A stretch of DNA of 64,000 nt from Pedobacter sp. ASV12 (GTDB taxonomy: Bacteria; Bacteroidota; Bacteroidia; Sphingobacteriales; Sphingobacteriaceae). Numbering within the stretch: position 1 is the stretch's first letter; each line of letters starts with the position of its first letter. The position numbers and the translations under genes were made by a program. Below are positions 1 through 7,752 of the stretch, one piece after another. The DNA is taken from assembly GCF_016429155.1 (NCBI RefSeq), contig NZ_JAELUC010000010.1, forward strand, positions 1 to 64,000, written 5' to 3'. The notes beneath the pieces are model-generated. The model did not search any database, was not told where the DNA came from, and saw only the letters and a list, made by a program, of their open reading frames with translations.

Positions 1-61
1 CCCCCCCCCCCCCCCCTTTTTCACCCCCCCCCCCCCCCCCCATACCTACACATGTCGTGGT
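1..61. other. Low-complexity poly-C and degraded adapter stem (artefact)
   Basis: Almost pure C up to about position 41, then a short stretch ending in CTACAC, then about ten mixed bases directly before the Nextera adapter. This order matches an Illumina P5 end: flow-cell oligo, index, read-1 primer. The ten bases at 52-61 are therefore probably a sample index. Nothing biological is supported here. Confidence 0.9.
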
Positions 62-94
62 TCGTCGGCAGCGTCAGATGTGTATAAGAGACAG
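62..94 (+). other. Nextera/Tn5 transposase read-1 adapter, not genomic
   Basis: The 33 bases are an exact match to the Nextera read-1 adapter as I know it: TCGTCGGCAGCGTC followed by the 19-base Tn5 mosaic end that finishes TATAAGAGACAG at 94. It marks the end of a tagmented library molecule that was left untrimmed in the assembly. Genomic sequence can only begin at 95. Confidence 0.97.
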
Positions 95-96
95 AG

Positions 97-183
97 ACTA
101 TTGGGATCATTTATTGGAACTTGAAAGAAGACGCAAATTTTAGTGGTAAAATTGATGCTTTTCAAGTTAGTTGCGACTACTAA
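97..183 (+). CDS. Possible C-terminal fragment of an unidentified protein
   Basis: An open frame runs from the adapter edge to a TAA at 181-183 and gives about 28 residues, beginning TIGIIYWNLKEDANFSGK and ending in CDY. The composition is protein-like, but it is too short for me to recognise a family. It converges on the HTH gene of the opposite strand and the two ends overlap by about 17 bases. It could equally be chance readthrough, and the whole left edge is suspect because of the adapter. Confidence 0.25.
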   Translation, partial: TIGIIYWNLKEDANFSGKIDAFQVSCDY

Positions 184-607
184 CGTTGTCCAGCAACGCT
201 TCTAGCTCTATTAGATGTTTCGAAGCAGGTAGGCGCTTTCCACTTTCCCATTCTGTGACAGTTGATTGGTCAACTTTCAATAGGTTTGCGAGCATAGAGG
301 AAGTGGTTCCCGTTCTATACCGGTATGCTTTTATCTTACCAGAAAGTGTTGATTCATCAAAGTCTAATGGGTTATAACCCAAAAAGTCGATAATTTTTGG
401 AAAGAATTTGATTTGTGGATTGCTTCTATTGTTTTCCCAATAGGTAATACAGTCTATACTTACATCAAACCTCTCAGCAACATCACTCTGCAACAACTTT
501 AGTTCCATCCTTTTCTTACGGATATGCTCGCCAATTGTAACCGGCGAACTAGGATAAGAAAATGGCAAGGGCTTATCTACTTGCTTAACATATTTAAAAC
601 AAGGCAA
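167..607 (-). CDS. Tandem helix-turn-helix (XRE-type) regulator, edge of a doubtful contig segment
   Basis: A 146-residue protein with two Cro/CI-like helix-turn-helix domains. The first is at about residues 24-75 (IGEHIRKKRMELKLLQSDVA, then WENNRSNP) and the second at about 88-140 (LLKVDQSTVTEWESGKRLPA). The YP-x-x-P-x-TIGEHIRKKR opening is typical of a known group of small tandem HTH proteins often found near mobile or integron-like DNA. No ATG is available: the frame reaches a TTG at 605-607 and then, about 25 bases further, a TGA that already lies in comM sequence. The true N-terminus is probably lost at the junction. The family call is good; the gene boundary and its genomic neighbourhood are not. 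Confidence 0.7.
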   Translation of the reverse strand: MPCFKYVKQVDKPLPFSYPSSPVTIGEHIRKKRMELKLLQSDVAERFDVSIDCITYWENNRSNPQIKFFPKIIDFLGYNPLDFDESTLSGKIKAYRYRTGTTSSMLANLLKVDQSTVTEWESGKRLPASKHLIELEALLDNVSSRN

Positions 608-618
608 CGCATGTATGT
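604..618. other. Sequence junction: HTH fragment joined to the middle of comM
   Basis: To the right, the plus-strand frame is clearly ComM (CPCGFFNHPDKEC). Three codons to the left the expected Met-Asn-Pro of this motif is replaced by Thr-His-Val, and stop codons follow at 595-597 and 586-588. To the left, the minus-strand HTH frame loses its start at the same place. Two unrelated genes broken at one point, beside an adapter, look like a chimeric join rather than evolution. Confidence 0.7.
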
Positions 619-1101
619 CCTTGTGGCTTTTTCAATCATCCAGATAAGGAATGCTTATGTGCTCCGGGTGTGGTACAGAAATACCTGAGCAAGATTTCCG
701 GTCCTTTGTTAGACCGCATCGATTTACATGTGGAGGTAACCCCGGTTAATTTTGAGCAACTTGCTTCCAATAGAAAAACCGAAAAAAGCGAACAGATCAG
801 GTCACGCGTAATCAACGCAAGAACCATCCAGGGCGAACGCTTTAAAAACCAGGAAAATCTGCATGCCAATGCACAAATGAGCTCGAACATGGTGCGGCAA
901 ATTTGTGTGATAGACGAAACCGGGCAAAACCTCATTAAAATGGCGATGGAAAAACTGGGGCTTTCGGCGAGGGCCTACGATCGTATTTTGAAGGTGGCCA
1001 GAACCATCGCCGATTTAGACGAAAGCGAACAGATCAACACTCAACATCTCGCCGAAGCCATCCATTACAGAAGCCTGGATAGAGAAACCTGGGCGGGATG
1101 A
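616..1101 (+). pseudogene. comM: ComM/YifB family Mg-chelatase-like AAA+ helicase, C-terminal fragment
   Basis: About 161 residues survive of a family normally near 510. ComM is a hexameric branch-migration helicase that helps integrate imported DNA in natural transformation. What remains is the Cys-rich zinc-like motif (CPCGFFNHPDKECLC), the sensor/arginine-finger stretch SGPLLDRIDLHVEV, and the C-terminal Mg-chelatase domain (LGLSARAYDRILKVARTIAD, then AEAIHYRSLDRE). The N-terminal Lon-like domain and the Walker motifs are absent because the sequence breaks near 610. The frame is intact to its TGA, so the genomic copy is probably whole and this is an assembly truncation. Confidence 0.85.
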
Positions 1102-1119
1102 GTCAAGATGCTTTATTTT

Positions 1120-1347
1120 TTACTTATGCCGCTTTTTGACAAGACTTGACGAGGCGGTATTTGTAATGTTCATGGCAGGTTTGGCAACGGGTCTTCTCAA
1201 GGCCGAAAGCGCTTTGTCGTTGCAACATGATTTACCTTTGCTTAAACAGGCTTCCTTTTTAACGGGAGTGGCTTTTGGAGCCTTGGTTTGCGCCTGGGCA
1301 ACAAAACCTACGGCCGTCAGTAACAAAGCTAGGGCTAATTTTTTCAT
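1120..1347 (-). CDS. Small secreted Lys/Cys-containing protein of unknown function
   Basis: A 75-residue product that starts with a clear Sec signal peptide (MKKLALALLLTAVGFVAQAQ, cleavage after AQA) followed by a basic, alanine-rich mature part with three cysteines (EACLSKGKSCC). No family is recognised. It begins 10 bases after the psd stop codon on the same strand, so it is probably cotranscribed. Small periplasmic peptides of this type are common in Pedobacter-like genomes and vary strongly. A metal-binding role for the cysteines is only a guess. Confidence 0.55.
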   Translation of the reverse strand: MKKLALALLLTAVGFVAQAQTKAPKATPVKKEACLSKGKSCCNDKALSALRRPVAKPAMNITNTASSSLVKKRHK

Positions 1348-1357
1348 CGGGTTAGGT

Positions 1358-2017
1358 TTAGCTAAGTTCGGCTAATACGGTAATACCGCCTTTTACCACT
1401 TGATCCAGCTGCAGGTTTACCTTGGTGCCAATAGGCAGGAAAATGTCGACCCTAGAACCAAATTTGATAAAGCCAAACTGCTCGTTTTGCACCACTTGAT
1501 CGCCTTCTTTCACATACCATACAATGCGTCGGGCCAATGCGCCTGCAATTTGCCTAAACAATACCGGGGTGCCGTTTTTATGTTCAACCACTACGGTGGT
1601 TCTTTCGTTTTCGGTACTCGATTTGGGGTTCCAGGCGGCTAAATATTTGCCCGGATGGTATTTGAAAAACTTCACAACGCCCGAAATCGGGTTGCGGTTA
1701 ATGTGTACGTTTACCGGCGACATGAAAATAGAAACCTGCAGGCGTTTGTCTTTGAAATATTCGCCTTCTTCGGTCTCCTCAATAACCACTACTTTACCAT
1801 CGGCAGGGCATATCACCAGGTTTTCGCCATTCGTAAACGTTCTTTTAGGGTTCCTAAAAAACTGCAGAACGATAATGAAGAGGGCAAAAGACACGATGTA
1901 AATCAGCCAGCGAAGCCAGGTTAAATCGGCAAATTTATAGTCAACAAAGGCGTTGAGCAAAAAGATAAACAGAACAGTTAACGCAATGCTGGTATAGCCT
2001 TCTTTGTGTATGGTCAT
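1358..2017 (-). CDS. psd: Phosphatidylserine decarboxylase, short (class II) form
   Basis: A 219-residue membrane-associated enzyme that decarboxylates phosphatidylserine to phosphatidylethanolamine, the main zwitterionic lipid. Two hydrophobic segments lie near residues 10-55. The core motifs ICPADGKVVVIEE and SIFMSPVNVHINRNP are present. The self-processing site is FGS at about 186-188: cleavage between Gly and Ser makes the pyruvoyl cofactor on the small alpha subunit. The length fits the compact family. It lies downstream of hpt with a repeat-rich 124-base gap. The start is the ATG at 2017. The call is firm; alternative archaetidylserine specificity is unlikely in a bacterium. Confidence 0.93.
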   Translation of the reverse strand: MTIHKEGYTSIALTVLFIFLLNAFVDYKFADLTWLRWLIYIVSFALFIIVLQFFRNPKRTFTNGENLVICPADGKVVVIEETEEGEYFKDKRLQVSIFMSPVNVHINRNPISGVVKFFKYHPGKYLAAWNPKSSTENERTTVVVEHKNGTPVLFRQIAGALARRIVWYVKEGDQVVQNEQFGFIKFGSRVDIFLPIGTKVNLQLDQVVKGGITVLAELS

Positions 2018-2064
2018 TGTTTTGGGGTTTAATATGGCAAAATTCGGAAAAAAAGCGGGAATTT

Positions 2065-2141
2065 ACGAATTACGATTTTAGATTTACGATTTAAGTGGTC
2101 CAGCATACACGATCTACGATCGAAAATCTACAATCGCCAAT
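2065..2141. repeat. AT-rich intergenic repeats of TACGATTT type
   Basis: The gap between hpt and psd carries three near-copies of TACGATTT / TACGAATT (around 2065-2094) followed by diverged partners on the other strand (ACGATCTACGATCG, AAAATCTACAATCG, CCAATCT). This gives several overlapping short dyads. No ORF and no good terminator with a T tract is visible. Similar AT-rich filler occurs between genes in related bacteria, as I recall; a function is not known to me. Confidence 0.5.
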
Positions 2142-2678
2142 CTATATGGCTCTATAAATGTCTTTCAGGTTTCGGCCAAGCCCATCGTAATCGAGCCCAT
2201 AACCCACTACAAATTCGTTGGGTATTTCGAAACCCACGTATTTCAGTTCTGCTATGGGGGCTTTGAGTGCCGCAGGCTTAAGCAACAGGCTACAGATACT
2301 TACCGATGCTGGCTTTTGTGCGTAAACCTTCTCCAGGATGTACTGCAGCGTTAATCCGGTATCAACAATATCTTCTACCAAAATAACATCGCGGTTTTCC
2401 AAGTCGCTGGGCAGGCCAAAGGTTTCCTTGATCTTTCCGCTGCTTTCGGTTCCATGGTAAGAAGCTACGCGGATAAAATTGACCTCGCAGGCAATATCGA
2501 TTTCTTTCAGCAGATCGGCCATAAACAAAAAACTGCCATTGAGCACGCCTATAAAAACCGGACAGCGGTTTTCGTAATCCAGGTTCAGCTGTATGCCAAT
2601 GAGGCGGGTCCGTTTGCCAATGGCATCGTTTTCGAGAAAGATTTCGAAGTCTTTGTTGTTTACTTGTATTTTATTCAT
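2142..2678 (-). CDS. hpt: Hypoxanthine phosphoribosyltransferase
   Basis: A 178-residue cytoplasmic purine salvage enzyme that joins hypoxanthine (and usually guanine) to PRPP, giving IMP or GMP. The PRPP-binding signature VILVEDIVDTGLT is at residues 98-110, with the acidic pair E102-D103. FIGVLNGSFLFMADL (about 42-56) is the N-terminal loop. The C-terminal EFVVGYGLDYDGLGRNL contains the purine-contacting region. It begins 6 bases after the glycosyltransferase stop codon, so the two are cotranscribed. Length and motifs are normal. Confidence 0.95.
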   Translation of the reverse strand: MNKIQVNNKDFEIFLENDAIGKRTRLIGIQLNLDYENRCPVFIGVLNGSFLFMADLLKEIDIACEVNFIRVASYHGTESSGKIKETFGLPSDLENRDVILVEDIVDTGLTLQYILEKVYAQKPASVSICSLLLKPAALKAPIAELKYVGFEIPNEFVVGYGLDYDGLGRNLKDIYRAI

Positions 2679-2684
2679 CTGGGT

Positions 2685-4868
2685 TTAAGAAGCGCCATTT
2701 TCTTTGGCCTTTTCCTGCTCGCGCTCCTTTCGGCGCTGTTCACGACGTTCTTGGCGCAATTGTTTTTTGGTTTTAACGGTATCGGGTCTAATCATGGCTT
2801 TATTGTTCGCCGCGGTATCTTTTTTGGCCGAATTGCCACCAAACAAACGGTCGAACAAGCTTTTGCCTTTGTCTTGCATGGCGGCCGGCGGTAACATGCC
2901 GTCTTCGTCGGCATCAACAGCAGTGGTATCAACAACCGTCGAATCAGGCAGCAAATACTGCCTTAAGCCCTCACGCAGGCGAACGTTGTAAAAACCGTAA
3001 CCGCTAGTATCGGCTGGCGTTAGCCCTCTTCTGGCCATGGTGCCTCCAATAAAGTTAAAATAAGGTAGCAAATAGCCTTTTAAGCTTCCGTCGCTCATAA
3101 ACTTATACAAAGCTACTTTGGGCTTCGGCACAATATTGGCCAGGAAAATGCCTTCGCCTATGCTAAGTTCTGCAGGAGTCTTGCCAAAATAATGCCTCGA
3201 AGCTTCGCCAATTCCATACACGTTTTGGCCCATTTCGATAATGTTGAAATAAACCTCGAGCATGCGCTGCTTGCTCACCAGCTTGTTGTTTTCAATCAGC
3301 CAAACAATTAAAATCTCTTCCGCTTTGCGGGCCAATGTTTTTTGCCTGCTCAAGAAAACGTTTTTCACCAATTGCATAGAAATGGTGCTGCCACCGCGTT
3401 TAAAGCGCTTTTCCTTAAAGTTTACAGCGATGGATTTGCGGATGGATTCTTCCACAAAGCCATGGTGCCTAAAAAACGACGGGTCTTCTGAAGTAAGCAA
3501 GGCATTTTTGAAATTGGGCGAAATCTCATCCAGCCGTGTAAAATTGGGGTTAGACGGGCCAATGGTAATGTTGCGCATCGGCTTGCCGTATTCGTAAGGG
3601 GTGTACACAAAATCGCTGTTGATTTTCTGCAGATCGGTTTTGCCCCATTTCACGATTTTAAAATTGGTTGGGGTTAGCGTAGAGTTGAACTTTACGCTGT
3701 CTGGAATAGCGGTATCGAGGTAAAAATCGAGGTTGTAGCGCAATTTGCCTTGCACCTGCATGCCCTCTAGCGATTCGAACAATCCCAATGGAAAAGAATC
3801 GAAAATAGCCTGGGCATCCTGTTCTTCGGCCTTGAGCTTCATCTCGTAAATTTTGTTGGGCGACAAGGTGTATTTGAGAAAAGGATGGATGGAGGCCTTT
3901 TTCAGGTAAACTGTAGAAGTGCTATCCAGGCAAAGGAAGTTGTCGCCAATCAGCATATCGGCATCAATTTTGGCATCAGGCACGATAATGTCGGCCGAGG
4001 AAATGCGTTTTTGGTTGATCAGTAGGTTTTTGACACTCCAAGATCCGGATATTTTGTAGTCGCCACCGCTAAAATCGGCTTCCTTCATCTCGGTCCTTAC
4101 GGTATCGAAGTTGATTTTGGTACTCAGTTTTCGTTCAATGTAAGGCAGTTCTACTTTTTTGCCATCGGCATAAAGCATAATGTTGAGGCGTTTTCTGCTG
4201 GGGTTCAGTTTGCCGTTGATGTGCCAGGTAGCCGCCGTATCGTTTACGGTAATGTTCGATTTGAGCTCGCCACCATCTATGGTAGCCGAAGTGGTAAGGA
4301 ATTTGAGTGTAGCGGTATCGTTGTCGTTCAGCTGCATCATCAGGTTCTTCAGCTGCATGTCGTCGGGAATTTTATAGAAGACCTCGTTTAGCAGGTTGCT
4401 GGCCAAATCGCTGAGGGCTACTTTATTCGAGTTGCTGGTACTGTCCTTCTTTTTTCTTTTCAGGATGAAATCGAGGTTGGTAAGCGAATCCTTGAGCACC
4501 ACATTGAGCTTGCCTTCGCTGAGGTTGATTTCAGACAGCTTTACGTTGCCAAAAATAAGGGGAAAGAGCTTCACGCCCACTGTAATATCGTTAATGGTGG
4601 CCAAGGTGTCGCGGTCTTTGGGCACTACCGAAATGTGCTGCATGCGTACGGCACTTAGGCCACTAAAGCCTGCCGATCCGATTTTGATTTCCAGTCCGTA
4701 GTCCTTATCCGCTTTGGCAATGGCCTTGGCCATCATTTTTTTGAGCAACGCCTCACGCTTGCCATAGGCCACCGCACCCAATGCAACAAGAACCAATGCA
4801 AAAACACCCAAAACCCAGGCGCCAATCTTGATATATTTTTTAGGAATTCTAATTTGAGGGAATTGCAT
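2685..4868 (-). CDS. Membrane protein with family 51 peptidoglycan glycosyltransferase domain and AsmA-like N-terminal region
   Basis: 727 residues. One transmembrane helix (about 15-37) anchors a long periplasmic region (about 45-420) rich in beta-type, AsmA-like sequence. A family 51 glycosyltransferase domain follows, with the catalytic motif EDPSFFRHHGF near 461, RGGSTISMQLVKN near 489, and KAEEILIVWLIE near 505. This domain polymerises lipid II into glycan strands. There is no transpeptidase domain; instead the tail (about 680-727) is a highly charged, Lys/Arg/Glu-rich segment. It is thus a monofunctional, MtgA-like enzyme with an unusually large extra domain. hpt follows directly. The divergent mrp gene lies 119 bases upstream. 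Confidence 0.88.
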   Translation of the reverse strand: MQFPQIRIPKKYIKIGAWVLGVFALVLVALGAVAYGKREALLKKMMAKAIAKADKDYGLEIKIGSAGFSGLSAVRMQHISVVPKDRDTLATINDITVGVKLFPLIFGNVKLSEINLSEGKLNVVLKDSLTNLDFILKRKKKDSTSNSNKVALSDLASNLLNEVFYKIPDDMQLKNLMMQLNDNDTATLKFLTTSATIDGGELKSNITVNDTAATWHINGKLNPSRKRLNIMLYADGKKVELPYIERKLSTKINFDTVRTEMKEADFSGGDYKISGSWSVKNLLINQKRISSADIIVPDAKIDADMLIGDNFLCLDSTSTVYLKKASIHPFLKYTLSPNKIYEMKLKAEEQDAQAIFDSFPLGLFESLEGMQVQGKLRYNLDFYLDTAIPDSVKFNSTLTPTNFKIVKWGKTDLQKINSDFVYTPYEYGKPMRNITIGPSNPNFTRLDEISPNFKNALLTSEDPSFFRHHGFVEESIRKSIAVNFKEKRFKRGGSTISMQLVKNVFLSRQKTLARKAEEILIVWLIENNKLVSKQRMLEVYFNIIEMGQNVYGIGEASRHYFGKTPAELSIGEGIFLANIVPKPKVALYKFMSDGSLKGYLLPYFNFIGGTMARRGLTPADTSGYGFYNVRLREGLRQYLLPDSTVVDTTAVDADEDGMLPPAAMQDKGKSLFDRLFGGNSAKKDTAANNKAMIRPDTVKTKKQLRQERREQRRKEREQEKAKENGAS

Positions 4869-4976
4869 AAACTAATGTAGAAATTATTGTTAAACAAACG
4901 CCTTGGGCAAATGTTTATTTCGTGTTAAAATTACAACAAAAAGGCCTATCACAAATTATTTATGCCTATGTTTTGT

Positions 4977-4984
4977 TAATTTTG
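4977..4984 (+). promoter_or_regulatory. -7 box TAATTTTG for mrp, 3 nt before the start
   Basis: An exact match to the Bacteroidota TAnnTTTG element, ending three bases before the ATG at 4988. Transcription would begin at or inside the start codon, predicting a leaderless mRNA. No convincing -33 TTTG is seen at the usual distance. Confidence 0.5.
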
Positions 4985-4987
4985 GGG

Positions 4988-6064
4988 ATGATAATTACCA
5001 ATGAGCAGGTTTTAGCCGCTTTACGACATGTAGAGGACCCCGACCTGAAAAAGGACCTGGTTACGTTGCACATGATCAAAGACCTGAAAATCGAAGGTCA
5101 AACCATAGGCTTTACGTTAGAGCTGACTACCCCGGCCTGTCCGATGAAAGACATGCTGAAAAATGCCTGTATCAATGCCATTAAACATTTTGTTACGCCC
5201 GATGCCGAAATCAATATCAACATTACGGCCCGGGTAACCAAACCTTTAGATACCACGCAATTGAACGCCATTAAAAATATCATTTTGGTTTCGTCGGGCA
5301 AAGGCGGCGTCGGCAAATCAACCGTGGCCAGCAATTTGGCAGTTACCTTAGCCAAAGACGGTGCCAAGGTTGGACTGATTGATGCTGATATTTACGGGCC
5401 TTCGGTGCCGATTATGTTCGGGCTGGTTGGAGCCAAGCCAAGCGCACGGGAAGCCGAAAATGGCAAGACTTTGATTTTACCGATCGAAAAATATGGCATC
5501 AAGTTGCTTTCTTTGGGTTTTTTTGCCGATCCAGACCAGCCGGTGCCATGGCGCGGGCCAATGGCTTCCAATGCCATTAAGCAGCTGTTTAACGATGCCG
5601 ATTGGGGCGAATTGGACTACCTGATTGTAGATTTACCTCCAGGAACCGGCGATATCCACATTACCATCAGCCAAAGCTTCCCGATAGCGGGTGCCGTTAT
5701 TGTAACTACGCCACAACAGGTAGCCCTAGCCGACACCCGAAAAGGGCTGGCCATGTTCAGGATGCCTGGCATTAACATCCCGGTATTGGGGGTTATCGAG
5801 AACATGTCGTACTTTACACCGGCAGAGCTTCCTGAGAACAAATACTACATTTTTGGAAAAGATGGTGGCAAAGCATTGGCCGAACAGTACGGAGTACCTT
5901 TCTTGGGCGAAATTCCGTTGGTGCAAAGCGTAGCGGCTGCCGGCGATAACGGCGAACCGATAGCTACAGACCCGCAAAGCCCAGTAGCTTTGGCCTTTAG
6001 CGAAATTGCAGGCAAAATGGCACAGCAGGTTTCTATACACAACGTACAAGCGGCGAATTGCTAA
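4988..6064 (+). CDS. apbC: Mrp/ApbC-type iron-sulfur cluster carrier ATPase
   Basis: 358 residues. The N-terminal MIP18-like domain (about 1-85, EDPDLKKDLVTLHMIKDL) is fused to a P-loop ATPase. The deviant Walker A SGKGGVGKST is at about 103-112, and the switch motif is DLPPGTGDIHIT. Mrp proteins hold and transfer Fe-S clusters to client proteins; the C-terminal domain normally carries a CxxC. I do not see a CxxC in this protein, only the late NVQAANC tail, so the cluster site may differ. The open frame extends 22 codons upstream, but MIITNEQVLAALRHVEDPDL is the family start and a promoter box lies just before it. A NifU-like gene follows 34 bases later, fitting cluster assembly. Confidence 0.9.
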   Translation: MIITNEQVLAALRHVEDPDLKKDLVTLHMIKDLKIEGQTIGFTLELTTPACPMKDMLKNACINAIKHFVTPDAEININITARVTKPLDTTQLNAIKNIILVSSGKGGVGKSTVASNLAVTLAKDGAKVGLIDADIYGPSVPIMFGLVGAKPSAREAENGKTLILPIEKYGIKLLSLGFFADPDQPVPWRGPMASNAIKQLFNDADWGELDYLIVDLPPGTGDIHITISQSFPIAGAVIVTTPQQVALADTRKGLAMFRMPGINIPVLGVIENMSYFTPAELPENKYYIFGKDGGKALAEQYGVPFLGEIPLVQSVAAAGDNGEPIATDPQSPVALAFSEIAGKMAQQVSIHNVQAANC

Positions 6065-6098
6065 AAATTTACTATTTTTATACTTTAAAAAATATAAG

Positions 6099-6344
6099 AT
6101 GAGTTTAACGGAACAAGTAGAGCAAGCATTAGAAACCATTAGGCCTTATTTAATCGCCGATGGAGGAAATGTTGCCTTAGAAGAGATTACGCCGGAACAT
6201 GTCGTAAAATTGAGGTTGTTGGGCAATTGCAGCTCCTGCAAAATGAGTTTTATGACCATGAAAGCCGGCATTGAGCAAGCGATCATGAAAGCCGTGCCAG
6301 AAATTAAAAGTGTTGTGGCTATTGATTTGGCCGAACAGGAATAG
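6099..6344 (+). CDS. NifU C-terminal-like iron-sulfur scaffold protein
   Basis: 81 residues forming a single Nfu domain: IRPYLIADGGNVALEEI, then LRLLGNCSSCKMS with the cluster-ligating CxxC at Cys44 and Cys47. These proteins bind a [4Fe-4S] cluster between two subunits and hand it on. The plus-strand frame is open earlier, but the ATG at 6099 gives the normal family length and the earlier stretch is out of character. It follows mrp by 34 bases, so the pair is likely an operon for cluster maturation. Confidence 0.92.
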   Translation: MSLTEQVEQALETIRPYLIADGGNVALEEITPEHVVKLRLLGNCSSCKMSFMTMKAGIEQAIMKAVPEIKSVVAIDLAEQE

Positions 6345-6385
6345 TTTTTTAACACATTTTAACTAGCCAATAAGCCTTTTACACG

Positions 6386-6393
6386 TATTTTTG
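6386..6393 (+). promoter_or_regulatory. -7 box TATTTTTG, 4 nt before the start of the next gene
   Basis: An exact TAnnTTTG match. Only four bases separate it from the ATG at 6398, again predicting a leaderless or nearly leaderless transcript. Confidence 0.5.
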
Positions 6394-6397
6394 TAAA

Positions 6398-7039
6398 ATG
6401 AAGTACTGTCTAACCATCATATTATTGCTGTTTTCGGCCGTTGTTTTTGCGCAAGACGGAGGCAAAAGCAATAAACTGGTGCAGTTTTCGGGCATTATTA
6501 CCGAGGCTGACAGCAATTCTGTTGTACCTTATGTGACCATTACCAACCTGAGCAACAAAGAGCAGAAATATGCTGCTAATTACCAGGGCTATTTTTCTTT
6601 TATTGTCCATCCAGGCGATACTTTGCTGTTTTCGGCCGTAGGCTTTACCAGCAAGACCTTTGTGTTGCCTACCGAAATAGCCGATCATAAATACACGGCG
6701 ATGATTAAGATGAAATCGGAAATTGTGTATTTAAAAACCGTACGTGTAAACCCATGGGCTACGGTAGAAGAATTTACCAAAGACTTTCTGTCTATGAAGG
6801 TAGCCGATGACGATATGGCTATTGCCAAGAAAAACCTGTCGAGGACCAGCATTAGGGGCATGACCCTTACTTTGCCAAGAGATGCACAGGAAGTTAGCAA
6901 CAGTAACTACCGCTACAACTTCGACCGCATGGTGAATGCCAACATGCGCCAAACCAATCCACTGCTTAATCCTTTTGCCTGGGGCAGGCTCATGCAGGAA
7001 ATCTTTGCCGGCGACAAGGCGCGCAGCGAAGATAAATAA
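6398..7039 (+). CDS. Secreted carboxypeptidase-regulatory-like domain protein
   Basis: 213 residues with a signal peptide (MKYCLTIILLLFSAVVFAQ). Residues about 30-105 form a beta-sandwich of the CarboxypepD_reg-like type (VQFSGIITEADSNSVVPYVT, then YQGYFSFIVHPGDTLLFSAVG), the same fold that plugs the N-terminus of SusC-like receptors. Here it stands alone and is followed by a polar tail of about 100 residues with no recognised domain. The product is probably periplasmic or outer-membrane associated. The function is unknown; conserved proteins of this shape are common in Bacteroidota. Confidence 0.75.
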   Translation: MKYCLTIILLLFSAVVFAQDGGKSNKLVQFSGIITEADSNSVVPYVTITNLSNKEQKYAANYQGYFSFIVHPGDTLLFSAVGFTSKTFVLPTEIADHKYTAMIKMKSEIVYLKTVRVNPWATVEEFTKDFLSMKVADDDMAIAKKNLSRTSIRGMTLTLPRDAQEVSNSNYRYNFDRMVNANMRQTNPLLNPFAWGRLMQEIFAGDKARSEDK

Positions 7040-7190
7040 ACGCATTTTTTTATGGTGATGATTAGTCCCACCTTGCCAAGAAGGAGAATGGCTGCTTGCT
7101 AGGCGCGAGCCCAAAGCTTACTAAAACCTTGATGGCCTGTGTTAGGCACTTCTTTACTGGCGCAATGCCGACTTAGCTACCGATTAAGCT

Positions 7191-7748
7191 CTACCTTTTC
7201 TTGCTTTGCTTAGGGAAACGCATTTTATAGTCGGTACGCACGTTGCCTTTCGAAATGTTTTCCAGCTTGCTTTTTAACAACTGTTTGCGCAACAAGCTCA
7301 ACTTATCGGTAAACAGCTTACCTTCAATATGGTCGTATTCGTGCTGGATTACGCGAGCTGGAAATCCGCCTACTTCTTCTTCGTGCAACTGCCAGTTTTC
7401 GTCGTAGTAACGGATCAGGATGTTAGGTTTGCGCATCACGTCTTCCCTGATTTCGGGAATACTTAAACAACCTTCGTTAAAAGCCCAGGGCTCGCCGGTT
7501 TCAGCTAAAATTTCGGCATTGATGAATACCTTTTTGAAAGGCTCTTCGTCTTCGTCGGCACGGGTATCAACAACAAACAGCCTGATGGCCAAACCTACTT
7601 GTGGAGCGGCTAGGCCTACGCCATTGGCATTGTACATCGTGTCGAACATATTGCTGATCAACGCTTGCAAATCAGGATAGGTTTCGTCTATTGGCGTACA
7701 AACTTTCTTTAAAACAGGGTCTCCGTAGGCTACGATAGGTAATTTCAT
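7191..7748 (-). CDS. def: Peptide deformylase
   Basis: 185 residues. It removes the N-formyl group from nascent proteins using a ferrous or zinc ion. All three signature motifs are present: GVGLAAPQVG (43-52), EGCLSIP (92-98, metal-ligand Cys94) and HEYDH (136-140, two His ligands and catalytic Glu). The frame is open a further 42 codons upstream, but MKLPIVAYGDPVLKKVC is the standard start and a TAnnTTTG box sits four bases before that ATG. The M16 peptidase gene lies upstream on the same strand. Confidence 0.96.
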   Translation of the reverse strand: MKLPIVAYGDPVLKKVCTPIDETYPDLQALISNMFDTMYNANGVGLAAPQVGLAIRLFVVDTRADEDEEPFKKVFINAEILAETGEPWAFNEGCLSIPEIREDVMRKPNILIRYYDENWQLHEEEVGGFPARVIQHEYDHIEGKLFTDKLSLLRKQLLKSKLENISKGNVRTDYKMRFPKQSKKR

Positions 7749-7752
7749 GTTG

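Noticed and set aside
2454..2894. Long opposite-strand frame over hpt and the glycosyltransferase tail
   Set aside because: It is a shadow of two well-identified genes on the minus strand.
7040..7190. The 151-base gap between the 6398 gene and def, checked for a terminator or small RNA
   Set aside because: No stable hairpin with a T tract and no open frame of interest were found.
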